Shown here one piece after another: positions 7,603 to 16,598 of a stretch of 64,000 nt of DNA. Source of the DNA: Aquabacterium fontiphilum (GTDB taxonomy: Bacteria; Pseudomonadota; Gammaproteobacteria; Burkholderiales; Burkholderiaceae_C). The notes under the pieces were generated by a model that was not told the DNA's origin, made no database searches, and worked only from the letters and a program-made list of their open reading frames with translations. The stretch's first letter is position 1. Each line of letters starts with the position of its first letter. A program made the translations under genes and the position numbers. The stretch is from positions 310,001 to 374,000 of the forward strand of contig NZ_JAAAPN010000001.1 in NCBI RefSeq assembly GCF_009909205.1, written 5' to 3'.

Positions 7603-9782
7603 GCGCGGGCTCCGCGTCGCCACGCGTGGTAGCGGGCCACCCAGTGCAGCAGGGCCTGCGGGGCGTGCGCGCGTTTCCATTCGCCTGCCACGTACTTGTT
7701 GGACTCGGCCAGCGTGGGGTAGGTGTGGATGGTGGACAGGATCTTGTTGAGCCCCAGTCCCCAGCGCATGGCCAGCACGAACTCGGCGAGCAGGTCGGCG
7801 GCATGCTCACCCACGATGGTCACGCCCAGGATGGTGTCCTTGCCGGGCACGGTCAGCACCTTGACGAAGCCGTGTGCCGCGCTGTCGGCGATGGCGCGGT
7901 CCAGATCGTCGATGCCGTAGCGGGTCACCTCGTAGGCGATGCCCTGTTCGCGTGCCTCCAGCTCGTTGAGGCCCACGCGGGCCACTTCGGGATCGAGGAA
8001 GGTGGCACGCGGGATGACGCGGTAGTCCACCTTGAACTTCTTGAAGGTGCCGAACAGGGCGTTGACGGCGGCATACCAGGCCTGGTGCGCCGCCACGTGC
8101 GTGAACTGGAAGGGCCCGGCCGCATCACCGGCCGCGTAGATGTTGGGATAGAGGGTTTCGAGGTACTCGTTGGTCTGCACCGTGCGGTCGGTGGGGATGC
8201 CCAGGGCCTCCAGGCCATAACCGCTCAGGCGGGCGCTGCGGCCCACCGCGCAAATCAAGACATCGAAGGGCAGGGTGCGGGTCTGGCCCTGGTGCTCGAC
8301 GATGAGTTGCCTGTCGCCCTCGGCCGTGCGCTCGCAGCGCAGCGCCTTGTGGCGGGTGAGCACCTGCACGCCATCGGCCTGCAGGGCCTGTTGGGCCATG
8401 GCCGACACCTCGGCATCTTCGCGGGCCAGCAGGCGCTCGCCCATTTCCACCTGACTGACCTGCGCGCCCAGTCGGGCCAGGGCCTGCGACAGCTCCGAGC
8501 CGATGGGCCCGCCGCCCAGCACCACGATGCGGCGGGGAATCTCATCCAGCTCGGCAAAGGCCTCCCACAACGTGTCGCTGGTGAGGTAGCCCACCTCGTC
8601 CAGCCCGGGCAGTGGGGGCACGGTGGGGCGGGCACCGGCGGCGATCACGATGCTGCGGGCCGTCAGGCGCTGGCTGCTGCCGTCCGTACGGGCGATCTCG
8701 ACCGTCCACGGGTCGACGATGCGGGCGTGGCCCTGCACCACGTCCACGCCCAGGCCGGTGTAGCGTTCGATGCTGTCGTGCGGCTCGATGGCGCGGATCA
8801 CCTCGTGCACGCGCTGCATCACGTGCTTGAACGAAAAGCGCGGGGCGGCATCGGCAGAGGATGCGCCGGCGGCGATGAGCCCGTAGCGCTCAGCGTGGCG
8901 CATCTGATGCGCCAGCTTGGCGCTCTTGATCAGGGCCTTGCTGGGTACGCAGCCGTAGTTCAGGCAGTCGCCGCCCATCTTGTGCGATTCCACCAGTGTG
9001 ACCTTGGCCTTGACAGCCGCGCCGATGTAGGCCGTGACCAGGCCGGCCGCGCCGCCACCGATGACGATGAGGTTGCGATCGAACGCCTTGGGTTGTGACC
9101 ACGGCGCATACACCCGCCGGGCCTGAACCCAGCCCAGCACTTTCTTGGCCAGCAAGGGGAAGATGCCCAGCAGCGCTGCCGCCAGCACGAAGCCTGGCGA
9201 CAGGATGCCAGCCAGGCTGTCCATGCGCGCCAGCTGGGTGCCGGCGTTCACGTAGACCACCGTGCCGGCCAGCATGCCGATCTGGCTGACCCAGTAAAAG
9301 CGCGCCGCCCGCATGGGCGTCAGCCCCATCAGCAGGTTGACCAGGAAGAACGGGAAGATGGGCACCAGGCGCAGGGTGAAGAGGTAGAAGGCGCCATCCC
9401 GCGCGATGCCCTCGTTGATGGCCTGCAGGCGCTGACCAAAGCGTTGCTGCACCACATCGCGCAGCAGGTAGCGCGAGACCAGAAAGGCCAGCAAGGCCCC
9501 GATGGTGGAGGCAAAGGACACGATGAGCGTGCCCCAGGCCAGGCCGAACAGTGCGCCGGCCGCCAGGGTCAGCACGGCGGCGCCGGGCAGCGACAGGGCC
9601 GTGGCAGCGATGTAGGCCGCCATGAAGGCCAGCGCCATCTGCAGCGGCGCCGCCTCGCGCCAGGCGCTCAACTCGCCCAGGCTGGCCTGAATGCCCTGCA
9701 GCGTCAGGCGCTCGTGCAGCCCGGTGATGAAGAACAGCGCGATGGCCGCCGCCACCAACGTCAACAGGGCCAGACGCTTCAT
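7599..9782 (-). CDS. Membrane fusion protein: TVP38/TMEM64 (SNARE-associated) domain plus FAD disulfide oxidoreductase
   Basis: A 727-residue two-part protein. Residues 1-220 form a TVP38/TMEM64 membrane domain with about five or six hydrophobic segments, including SLPGAAVLTLAAGALFG and the RLVPIFPFFLVNLLMG core. Residues 236-727 form a complete pyridine nucleotide-disulfide reductase related to mercuric reductase and dihydrolipoamide dehydrogenase: FAD loop GGGAAG (242-247), redox pair Cys273/Cys278 in GGDCLNYGCVPSK, NAD loop VVLGGGPIGSELSQAL, the AAGDAAGPFQFTHVA flavin site, and a dimer-interface STIHTYPTLAE. It lacks the N-terminal metal-binding domain and C-terminal Cys pair of MerA, so mercury reduction is unlikely. 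It overlaps both neighbours by ATGA. Membrane-linked thiol or arsenic redox chemistry is inferred. Confidence 0.88.
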   Translation of the reverse strand: MKRLALLTLVAAAIALFFITGLHERLTLQGIQASLGELSAWREAAPLQMALAFMAAYIAATALSLPGAAVLTLAAGALFGLAWGTLIVSFASTIGALLAFLVSRYLLRDVVQQRFGQRLQAINEGIARDGAFYLFTLRLVPIFPFFLVNLLMGLTPMRAARFYWVSQIGMLAGTVVYVNAGTQLARMDSLAGILSPGFVLAAALLGIFPLLAKKVLGWVQARRVYAPWSQPKAFDRNLIVIGGGAAGLVTAYIGAAVKAKVTLVESHKMGGDCLNYGCVPSKALIKSAKLAHQMRHAERYGLIAAGASSADAAPRFSFKHVMQRVHEVIRAIEPHDSIERYTGLGVDVVQGHARIVDPWTVEIARTDGSSQRLTARSIVIAAGARPTVPPLPGLDEVGYLTSDTLWEAFAELDEIPRRIVVLGGGPIGSELSQALARLGAQVSQVEMGERLLAREDAEVSAMAQQALQADGVQVLTRHKALRCERTAEGDRQLIVEHQGQTRTLPFDVLICAVGRSARLSGYGLEALGIPTDRTVQTNEYLETLYPNIYAAGDAAGPFQFTHVAAHQAWYAAVNALFGTFKKFKVDYRVIPRATFLDPEVARVGLNELEAREQGIAYEVTRYGIDDLDRAIADSAAHGFVKVLTVPGKDTILGVTIVGEHAADLLAEFVLAMRWGLGLNKILSTIHTYPTLAESNKYVAGEWKRAHAPQALLHWVARYHAWRRGARA

Positions 9783-10759
9783 GCAGCCGGCCCTTGCAGT
9801 GCGCCGCCGCAGCTGGAACCGCTGCCGGCTGTGCAGCCAAAGCAGTGGTCGGCCACGCGGATCGGGTGCTCATCCACGCCCTGAGCGAGCAGGTCACGCA
9901 GGTGCAGGCGGGTGCGATCGTCACGGCGGGGCGGCAGGGGCAGCCCCAACTGCTGGTTGAAATCGCAGTCGTACAGCCAGCCCTGCCAGTCGACGCTGAC
10001 CAGGCTGCGGCACATCACGGCGGCCAGGTTCTCGTCGCGGTGCTGCGATTTGAGCAGGTCCATGTAGGTGTGGAACTGCCCCTTGGAAATCAGCGTGGAG
10101 CCAAAACGCTGGATGGGCATGTTGGCCAGCGCGTACAGCGTGTTGAACGTGATACCGAAGTGTTGCTGCAGCTCGCGCTTGTAGTCGGCCTCGAGCTTGG
10201 CCTGCGGGGGCGGCAGCGACGGACCTTGCGGGTTGTAGACGAGGTTGAGCACCCGGCCTGATCCCGGTTGGCCATAGCCCAGCGCGTTGAGGCGTTGCAG
10301 GCCAGCGATGCTTTTGTCGAAGACGCCCGTGCCGCGTTGCCGGTCCACGTTGTCGGCCGAGTAGCAGGGCAGCGAGGCCACCACCTCCACCGCATGCTCG
10401 GCCAGGAACTCGGCCAGATCATCTTGTCCGGGCTCGAACAGGATGGTCAGGTTGCAGCGGTCAATCACCTTCACACCCAGGGCCCGGGCGGCGGTGACCA
10501 GGGTGCGAAAGCCCTCATGCAACTCGGGCGCACCGCCTGTCAGGTCCAGCGTCTCGATGGCACGCGCTTTCAACACCTCGGGGATGAGCGCCAGCGTCGC
10601 GGCGTCCATCATCTCGGTGCGGTTGGGCCCGGCGTTGACGTGACAGTGCAGGCACGACTGGTTGCAGCGGTAGCCCAGGTTCACCTGCAGCGTGCGCAGC
10701 GGCTGGCGGCGGATGGCCGGGAAGCGGGTGTCGGCCAGGAGGGGAAGCGTGGCGTGCAT
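9779..10759 (-). CDS. arsS: Arsenosugar biosynthesis radical SAM protein
   Basis: A 326-residue radical SAM enzyme. The [4Fe-4S] motif is CNQSCLHCH (Cys32, Cys36, Cys39) and LDLTGGAPELH is the SAM-binding GGE-like strand. The C-terminal domain (DUF3641) ends with FGCTAGSGSSCGG, the Cys-rich tail typical of TIGR04167. ArsS is thought to transfer the 5'-deoxyadenosyl group of SAM to dimethylarsenite, giving the precursor of arsenoribosides after ArsM. No in-frame UGA is used in the tail, so this is a cysteine form rather than a selenoprotein. The start codon lies 48 bases after the upstream oxidoreductase gene, and its stop overlaps the next gene as ATGA. Confidence 0.92.
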   Translation of the reverse strand: MHATLPLLADTRFPAIRRQPLRTLQVNLGYRCNQSCLHCHVNAGPNRTEMMDAATLALIPEVLKARAIETLDLTGGAPELHEGFRTLVTAARALGVKVIDRCNLTILFEPGQDDLAEFLAEHAVEVVASLPCYSADNVDRQRGTGVFDKSIAGLQRLNALGYGQPGSGRVLNLVYNPQGPSLPPPQAKLEADYKRELQQHFGITFNTLYALANMPIQRFGSTLISKGQFHTYMDLLKSQHRDENLAAVMCRSLVSVDWQGWLYDCDFNQQLGLPLPPRRDDRTRLHLRDLLAQGVDEHPIRVADHCFGCTAGSGSSCGGALQGPAA

Positions 10760-10807
10760 GGGGTTGCTCGTTCGGGGCCAGAGTGGGGCCGGGATGGGCG
10801 ATGTCGA

Positions 10808-11944
10808 TCATGCAATGGAATCGCCGGGCGTGCAGGCGAAGCGCGCCATGAAACCCCGGTCGATGTGGTCCTTCAGTCGCCACACCCACCCGCCTTCGGC
10901 ACTGAACGGCCCCCATGACGCGATGGCGCGCCCGTCGCCCGTGGCCAGCAGGTAGAGCGACCAGGGTCTGGGCCGATACGGCAAGAGCGCCTTGCCGGCG
11001 AGCGAGGCGAGCAGGTTGTGGGCCACGACCGGTCCGGCCCGCACCGCGTGCACCCCGGATCGCGGCAGGGCCGTGTCGACCCGGGCGCACACGTCGCCCG
11101 CGGCGAACACGTCGGGGTGGGACACGCTCTGGTGTGTGGGCCCCACCTGGACGAAACCGGCCGCATCCAATGCCAGCCCTGAGCCGGCCAGCCAGGCCGG
11201 CGCCCGTGCGCCCGTGGCGGCGATGACGTGATCGACGGGCAGCAGGCTGCCGTCGCCCAGTCTCAGCCCGTCTGGCGTGCCCTGTGCGTGCTGCGCGCAG
11301 ACCTGCACCCCGGCGCGGGCCAGCGCCTGCCGCGCATGGCGCTGCACGGCGGCCGGATGACCCGGCAGCACACCCTGCCGGCCGGCGATCAGCCACAGGC
11401 GGACCCCGGGGCTGTTTCGCAGGGCCGCGGCGGCGGCCAGCGCGGCCTCGACCCCGGCCGCGCCGCCGCCGGCCACGGCCAGCCGAAGGCGTGTGTCTGG
11501 CTGCCGCGCGGCATCGGCCAGCAAGGCCTGCCACACGGTGGCAAACGCATCCAGCGGCTTGATGGGCAGCAGGCGTGGACCGAGCGGCTCGGCCCAGCCC
11601 GTGTCGATCTCGCTGCCCACATCCAGCGACAGCAGGTCGTAGCGCAGCGTCTGGCCATCCGACAGATGCAGCGTGCGGCGTGCGGCGTCCAGTGCCGTCA
11701 CGCGGTCTTCCAGAAAGTGCGCGCCGGCCGCTTGGGCGAGTGGCGCCACGTCGATGCGGCAGTCAGCCAGCGTGTAGGCGCCTGTCATCCAGCCGGGCAG
11801 CATGCCCGAGTAGTGCTGCCAGCGCGAGGGGCTCACCAGCGTGACGCGCAGCCCCGACGGCGTGGCTGGCCGCTGGCGGGCGAGCGCCTGCAGCACATGC
11901 AGTTGGGCGTGGCCGGCGCCGGCCAGAACGAGATGGCGGGTCAT
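10808..11944 (-). CDS. FAD-dependent pyridine nucleotide oxidoreductase (NDH-2 / SelD-N-terminal-like)
   Basis: A 378-residue flavoprotein with the FAD loop [18 protein letters not shown] at the N-terminus, [19 protein letters not shown] (a motif shared with the flavin domain fused to some selenide-water dikinases), the NAD loop [14 protein letters not shown] and the second FAD site [13 protein letters not shown]. It resembles type II NADH dehydrogenase-like proteins that accompany arsS genes. No redox Cys pair is visible, so electrons probably go to a quinone or protein acceptor. The start at 11944 ([13 protein letters not shown]) is preferred to 11986 because the longer form adds 14 unmatched residues. 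It is the first gene of the minus-strand arsenosugar run, 62 bases from the divergent aminotransferase. Confidence 0.82.
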   Translation of the reverse strand: MTRHLVLAGAGHAQLHVLQALARQRPATPSGLRVTLVSPSRWQHYSGMLPGWMTGAYTLADCRIDVAPLAQAAGAHFLEDRVTALDAARRTLHLSDGQTLRYDLLSLDVGSEIDTGWAEPLGPRLLPIKPLDAFATVWQALLADAARQPDTRLRLAVAGGGAAGVEAALAAAAALRNSPGVRLWLIAGRQGVLPGHPAAVQRHARQALARAGVQVCAQHAQGTPDGLRLGDGSLLPVDHVIAATGARAPAWLAGSGLALDAAGFVQVGPTHQSVSHPDVFAAGDVCARVDTALPRSGVHAVRAGPVVAHNLLASLAGKALLPYRPRPWSLYLLATGDGRAIASWGPFSAEGGWVWRLKDHIDRGFMARFACTPGDSIA

Positions 11945-12006
11945 CACGGGATAATGCACTGTTCGCCAGACCGGCGCCCGTTTCATCTGTGGACCAAGGC
12001 CCTCTC

Positions 12007-13203
12007 ATGTTTCAGCACGTCGACGCCTACCCCGGCGATCCCATCCTCACCCTGAACGAAGACTTCCAGAAGGACCCGCGCGCGGGCAAGATCAACCTGT
12101 CGATCGGCATCTACTTCGATGACGCGGGCCGTCTGCCGGTCATGCGCGCCGTGCGCGAAGCCGAAGCCGCGCTGCTGTCGACCATCGGTCCCAAGCCTTA
12201 CCTGCCCATGACCGGCCACGTGGGCTACCGCCAGGCCGTGCAGGAGCTGCTCTTCGGCGCCGACCACGAGGCCGTCCAGAGTGGGCGCATCGCGACCATC
12301 CAGACCCTGGGCGGCTCGGGCGGCCTGAAGGTGGGCGGCGACTTCCTCAAGCGCTACTTCCCGGATTCGCAGGTGTGGGTCAGTGATCCGACCTGGGACA
12401 ACCACCGGGCCATGTTCGAAGGGGCGGGCTTCCAGGTCAACACCTATCCCTACTACGACCCTGTCACCAAGGGTCTGAAGTTCGACGCCATGCTCGCGGC
12501 CATCGATGCGTTGCCGGCCAGGAGCATCGTGCTGCTGCACGCCTGCTGCCACAACCCGACAGGTGTCGACCTGAACAATGCGCAGTGGACACAGCTGATC
12601 GCCGTGCTCAAGCAGCGCCAGCTGTTGCCTTACCTGGACATTGCCTACCAGGGCTTCGGTGACGGCATCGACGAAGACGCCTTTGCGCTGCGCGCGCTGG
12701 CCGATGCGGGCGTGAGCTTCTTTGTGGCCAACTCGTTTTCCAAGAGTTTCTCGCTGTATGGCGAGCGCGTGGGCGGCCTCAGCGTCGTCTGCCCGGACAA
12801 GGCCCAGGCCCAGCTCGTGCTGGGTCAGCTGATGTCGGCCGTGCGCCGCAACTACTCCAGCCCGCCCACGCATGGCGCGCAGATCGTGGCGCGGGTGCTG
12901 CAATCGGTCGAGCTACGTCAGATGTGGGCCGATGAACTCACCGAGATGCGTCAGCGCATCAAGCTGATGCGCCAGCGGTTGTATGACGGCGTGGTTGCCC
13001 AGTTGCCGGGCCGTGATGTGCGCTACTTCATCGACCAGCGCGGCATGTTCAGCTACACGGGCGTCTCGCCCGAGCAGGCCGATGCGCTGCGCGAGCAGCA
13101 CGGCGTGTACGTGCTGCGCTCGGGGCGCATGTGCGCCGCAGGTCTCAACGCCAACAACGTCGATGCGGTGGCCCAGGCGTTTGCCGCCGTGCTGGCGGGC
13201 TGA
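12007..13203 (+). CDS. Aromatic amino acid aminotransferase (class I, AspC/TyrB type)
   Basis: A 398-residue PLP enzyme of aminotransferase class Ia. Conserved segments are [16 protein letters not shown] at the start, [31 protein letters not shown], the PLP lysine in [17 protein letters not shown], and the carboxylate-binding Arg region near [13 protein letters not shown]. Residues such as the IQTLGGSG block are common to TyrB and AspC, so aspartate is probably also a substrate; I favour tyrosine/phenylalanine transamination with 2-oxoglutarate. The start is Met at 12007 ([10 protein letters not shown]). It is followed by a strong hairpin and a convergent chemoreceptor gene, and so is probably a single-gene unit. 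Confidence 0.9.
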   Translation: MFQHVDAYPGDPILTLNEDFQKDPRAGKINLSIGIYFDDAGRLPVMRAVREAEAALLSTIGPKPYLPMTGHVGYRQAVQELLFGADHEAVQSGRIATIQTLGGSGGLKVGGDFLKRYFPDSQVWVSDPTWDNHRAMFEGAGFQVNTYPYYDPVTKGLKFDAMLAAIDALPARSIVLLHACCHNPTGVDLNNAQWTQLIAVLKQRQLLPYLDIAYQGFGDGIDEDAFALRALADAGVSFFVANSFSKSFSLYGERVGGLSVVCPDKAQAQLVLGQLMSAVRRNYSSPPTHGAQIVARVLQSVELRQMWADELTEMRQRIKLMRQRLYDGVVAQLPGRDVRYFIDQRGMFSYTGVSPEQADALREQHGVYVLRSGRMCAAGLNANNVDAVAQAFAAVLAG

Positions 13204-13223
13204 ACGTCTGTTGAAACCCATGA

Positions 13224-13255
13224 CCACACCGGCGTGGCGGCCACGACCGGTGTGG
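13224..13255. terminator. Strong hairpin between two convergent genes
   Basis: CCACACCGG (13224-13232) pairs perfectly with CCGGTGTGG (13247-13255). Inside, CGTGG (13233-13237) pairs with CCACG (13241-13245), leaving a three-base loop and a single bulged A. The stem therefore has 14 pairs, mostly GC. It lies 20 bases after the aminotransferase stop and 36 bases after the chemoreceptor stop on the other strand, the right place for a two-way terminator. There is no run of T on either side. Confidence 0.55.
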
Positions 13256-13290
13256 GGGGCTGACTGACGATCGGTGGTGCGGGCTGACGC

Positions 13291-14862
13291 TCAGAAGGCG
13301 CCGGCCACGCGGAAGCGGCTGACCACCTGGGCCAGGCTGTCGGCCTGGTCCTTGAGGCTGGAGGCGGCTGCGGCCGACTGCTCGACCAGCGCGGCGTTCT
13401 GCTGTGTCACGTCATCGAGCTGGGTCATGGCCTGGTGGATCTGCACGATGCCCTGGTTTTGCTCGGTGGTGGCGCTGGCGATCTCGTGAATCAGCCCCGC
13501 CACGCGCTCGACGGCCTGGACGATGGACGACATGGTCTGCCCTGCGTCCTGCACCAGTGTGGCGCCGCTTTCCACTTGCTCGGTCGATGACTGAATCAGC
13601 GCCTTGATCTCGCGTGCGGCCTGCGCGCTGCGCTGCGCGAGCGTGCGCACCTCGCCTGCCACCACTGCGAAGCCGCGTCCCTGCTCGCCCGCTCGAGCGG
13701 CCTCCACGGCGGCATTGAGCGCGAGGATGTTGGTCTGGAAAGCGATGCCGTCGATCACGGTGATGATCTCGGAAACCTTGCGGGCACTGTGGTGGATGGC
13801 CTCCATCGTCTGCACGACCTGCGCCACGACCTCGCCGCCGCGGCGCGCTTCGGTGGCGGCGTCGGTGGCCATTTGCTGTGCCGTGGTCGACGACTGGGCG
13901 TTGTGTTGCACCGTGCCCGAGAGTTGCTCCATGGACGAAGCGGTGTGCTGCAGGTTGGCCGAGGTTTCCTCGGTGCGCTGGCTGAGGTCCTGGTTGCCTG
14001 CGGCAATCTGCTGGCTGGCCATGGCCACGCTGTCGACGCTCTGGCGCACCTCGCGCATGGCTGCGCTCAGCCGCTCGCTCATGTGGCGCATGGCCTGGAA
14101 CAGGCGTGCGATTTCGTCACGGCCGTCGCTCAGGGGGTGGGGCGCCTCGCCAGCGGCGATGTGGCCTGCCGCAATGGCTTCAGCCCGATGCACGGCCTCG
14201 GCCATGCCGTCGGCCACGTCGCGTGCCGTCCGGATGCCCGCGCCCCACAGTGCGGCACTGGCCAGCGCCACGATGACCAGCATCACGAGCGCCTCGCGGC
14301 GGAAGTCGGCTTGCAGGTCGTCGATGTAGAGCCCCGAGCCCACAACCCAGCCCCAGGGCGCAAAGCCCTGCACGAACGACACCTTGTCCACCGGCTCGTC
14401 ATGGCCCGGCTTGGGCCACTGGTAGGCCACGAAGCCCGCGCCTGCGCGCTGCACCGTCTCGACAAAATCGCGGAACAGGTAAACGCCGTTCGGGTCCTGC
14501 ATGTCACGCACCGACTGGCCGTTGAGCTTGGGCTTGATCGGATGGTGCACCATCCGCAACTGCATGTCGTTGACCCAAAAGTACTCACCCTGACCGTAGC
14601 GCAGCTGATCGAGTTGGGCGATGGCCTGTGATTGAGCCTGCGCGCGAGAGAGCTTGCCTGATCGCTCTTGTGCGTGGGCCCATTGCAGCAGGCCATGCGC
14701 GAGCTCGACCGTCTGTTGAACGGCCATGCGCCTGTCGTTCACCTTGCGTTCATAGCTGTGCCACAAGAGGCATGCTGCGACGGTCAGCACAAGCAGGCTG
14801 GCGGTGGCCACCAGCACGCGCAAGCGCCAGGCGACACTGAATTGTCGAATCCACATCCACAT
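13291..14862 (-). CDS. Methyl-accepting chemotaxis protein with a single Cache domain
   Basis: A 523-residue chemoreceptor. A transmembrane segment at about residues 12-32 is followed by a periplasmic single-Cache domain (YFWVNDMQLRMVHHP, GQSVRDMQDPNGVYLF, GFAPWGWVVGSGLYIDD), a second segment at about 190-210, a HAMP-like stretch and the cytoplasmic signalling hairpin with [36 protein letters not shown] split across the tip. Such Cache domains commonly bind small carboxylates. No CheR-binding pentapeptide is present: it ends RFRVAGAF. The start at 14862 (MWMWIRQF) follows an AAAGG site; an ATG at 14895 is possible. Confidence 0.92.
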   Translation of the reverse strand: MWMWIRQFSVAWRLRVLVATASLLVLTVAACLLWHSYERKVNDRRMAVQQTVELAHGLLQWAHAQERSGKLSRAQAQSQAIAQLDQLRYGQGEYFWVNDMQLRMVHHPIKPKLNGQSVRDMQDPNGVYLFRDFVETVQRAGAGFVAYQWPKPGHDEPVDKVSFVQGFAPWGWVVGSGLYIDDLQADFRREALVMLVIVALASAALWGAGIRTARDVADGMAEAVHRAEAIAAGHIAAGEAPHPLSDGRDEIARLFQAMRHMSERLSAAMREVRQSVDSVAMASQQIAAGNQDLSQRTEETSANLQHTASSMEQLSGTVQHNAQSSTTAQQMATDAATEARRGGEVVAQVVQTMEAIHHSARKVSEIITVIDGIAFQTNILALNAAVEAARAGEQGRGFAVVAGEVRTLAQRSAQAAREIKALIQSSTEQVESGATLVQDAGQTMSSIVQAVERVAGLIHEIASATTEQNQGIVQIHQAMTQLDDVTQQNAALVEQSAAAASSLKDQADSLAQVVSRFRVAGAF

Positions 14863-15108
14863 GGTGGTGATACCTTTCTGCGAGGACGAGTACATGCTCC
14901 TCGGGGCCGAAGCCCGTCGGTCCGCCCGACGGAACTGCTGCGGGCAACGGCGGCATCACATGTCCGTTGCACGCACCCCAGGGCGGCGGTCAACCTCAGT
15001 CAGGTCGACGATGTGTATGGTCGCGTGCAGCCAGGTTGCGGAAGTTGGCAAACAGTGCCCCATGCCACAGCCACTTCAGGCGGTGGGGGCGAGAAGGCGA
15101 CGCGGCCT

Positions 15109-15666
15109 TCAGCGTTCGGGCGTCAGCCTCAGCGGTGTCAGCTCGACGTTGGCCTGGCCGTCGCTGACCCACACCGTGCCGTCCTGCACGGTGAACTGCA
15201 GCTGCATGCTGCGCTGCGCGAGGGCAGCCAGGGCCTGGCTCTGTTCGCTCGGGATCTGCCACACCGTGAGGTTGGTGGCGCGCGAGACCTTGTTGACCAG
15301 GCCCTCCCACCAGATGGGCGTGCTGCTCTGGAAAGCGAAGACGCTCACTGCTCGGGCGCGCCCAGAGGCCTTCATCAGGCGCTTGTCATCGGGTTGCCCG
15401 ACTTCGACCCAGTGCAGGATCTCGTCAGAGAAGTTCTTGTGCCACAGCGCGGGCTCATCTGGCTCCCAAATGTCCTTGGCCAGTTCCAGCGTGCCTTCGC
15501 TGGTGTCGGCGGGCCAGCCCAGGGCCAGCGCCAGTACCCGGATCATCATCCGCTCGTCGGTTTCGGACGGGTGGCGGGCGATCGTGATGGCCGGGTCGGC
15601 GTAGACGTGGCGGTCCATGTCGGCCAGTTGCAGCTGCGCTTTGTAGATGGTGGCCTTCAGTGCCAT
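15109..15666 (-). CDS. yaeQ: YaeQ family protein
   Basis: A 185-residue protein of the YaeQ family, recognised from MALKATIYKAQLQLADMDRH at the start, HPSETDERMMIRVLALALG, LWHKNFSDEILHWVEVGQPD, and FQSSTPIWWEGLVNKVSRATNL. The fold is related to PD-(D/E)XK nucleases, and the DE and E-x-GQPD-x-K residues fit that site. The biological role is unsettled; early reports of antitermination or haemolysin effects were indirect. The start at 15666 gives the usual family N-terminus. The 246 bases downstream, up to the chemoreceptor, hold only a small hairpin at 14914-14932 (CCGTCGG / CCGACGG). Confidence 0.93.
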   Translation of the reverse strand: MALKATIYKAQLQLADMDRHVYADPAITIARHPSETDERMMIRVLALALGWPADTSEGTLELAKDIWEPDEPALWHKNFSDEILHWVEVGQPDDKRLMKASGRARAVSVFAFQSSTPIWWEGLVNKVSRATNLTVWQIPSEQSQALAALAQRSMQLQFTVQDGTVWVSDGQANVELTPLRLTPER

Positions 15667-15691
15667 GGTGCGTCCTTCGGAAAACCCGCCA

Positions 15692-16570
15692 TCATCCGCC
15701 AAAAACGCGACCCAGCCAGGCCCGCATCACGGCCAGCACCTCGTCCTGTTCGCGCTCGTTGAAGATCTCGTGCGACAGGCGTGGCCAGGGCTGGGCCTGC
15801 ACGCGGTCGGCCGGGGCGAGGCTTGCAAAGGCGGCCGAACCTGCCGGGTCCACGCAGCGGTCTTCGCCGCCCCACATGATCAGCGTGGGGATGGGCCACT
15901 GCGCCGCGCGGGCGCGCACGGTCTCGCCTGCGGCTTTGAGCCACAGCGTCAGCCGGCCGCTGATGCGGTCGTGCACCAGCGGGTCGGCCACATAGGCCTG
16001 CACGGTGGCCGGGTTGTGGCAGACCCACTCGGGCTTGAGCCCATTGGGCACGGCCACATCCGGCGTCAGGCGAGCCACCGTGGCCAGCAGCAGCTTCTGG
16101 ATCGGGTTGAGTGGCAGCGCCAGCGCGGGCGAAGACAGCACCAGCGCCTCGACAGGGCGACGCCAGGAGGCGTCTTCCTGTGGTGCGACCAGGGCAGACA
16201 CGAAGCGCCCGGCGATGGCACCACCCAGGCTGTGACCCACCAGCAGCAGCGGTCGGCCGGGATAGGCCTGCCGCACGGCGTCGACCATGCTGGCCAGGTC
16301 GTGCAGCAGGTCGTCGTCCTGAGCCAGCTTGCCGCGCGGGCCGGGCGAGCGGCCATGGCCGCGGTGGTCGTAGCTGGCCGCGGCCCAGCCCAGGGCGTTG
16401 AGGCTGGTGGCCACATGGTCGTAGCGCGCGGCATGTTCGCCCAGGCCGTGCACGATCAGCGCCACGCCCCGAGGGGGCTCGCCATGGCGCAGCGGCCAGT
16501 GGCGGGTGACCAGTTCGAGGCCGTCGCGGGTGCGCAGACTGGTGGGCAGGGGGGTGGGGCTGGTGTACAT
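15692..16570 (-). CDS. Alpha/beta hydrolase of the monoacylglycerol lipase type
   Basis: A 292-residue serine hydrolase with oxyanion motif IVHGLGEHAARYDHVATSL, SYDHRGHGRSPGPRG and nucleophile elbow VGHSLGGAIAGRF. The acid is in MWGGEDRCVDPAGS and the His is in PRLSHEIFNE. These match the lysophospholipase / monoacylglycerol lipase (PldB-like) group, so the likely substrate is a mono- or lysolipid ester. No signal peptide is present. An alternative Met four codons upstream (16582) exists. It lies 25 bases before yaeQ and 28 bases after the isomerase-like gene on the same strand, suggesting a small operon. Confidence 0.86.
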   Translation of the reverse strand: MYTSPTPLPTSLRTRDGLELVTRHWPLRHGEPPRGVALIVHGLGEHAARYDHVATSLNALGWAAASYDHRGHGRSPGPRGKLAQDDDLLHDLASMVDAVRQAYPGRPLLLVGHSLGGAIAGRFVSALVAPQEDASWRRPVEALVLSSPALALPLNPIQKLLLATVARLTPDVAVPNGLKPEWVCHNPATVQAYVADPLVHDRISGRLTLWLKAAGETVRARAAQWPIPTLIMWGGEDRCVDPAGSAAFASLAPADRVQAQPWPRLSHEIFNEREQDEVLAVMRAWLGRVFGG

Positions 16571-16598
16571 GGTCGACAGCAACGGGGCAGCAGGAGGA

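Noticed and set aside
7599-9782. Reading the FAD oxidoreductase as a mercuric reductase
   Set aside because: It lacks the N-terminal HMA domain and the C-terminal vicinal Cys pair needed for Hg(II), and no merR, merT or merP is nearby.
9779-9840. Selenocysteine in ArsS
   Set aside because: The tail cysteines are ordinary codons, no in-frame UGA is passed, and the reading frame ends normally.
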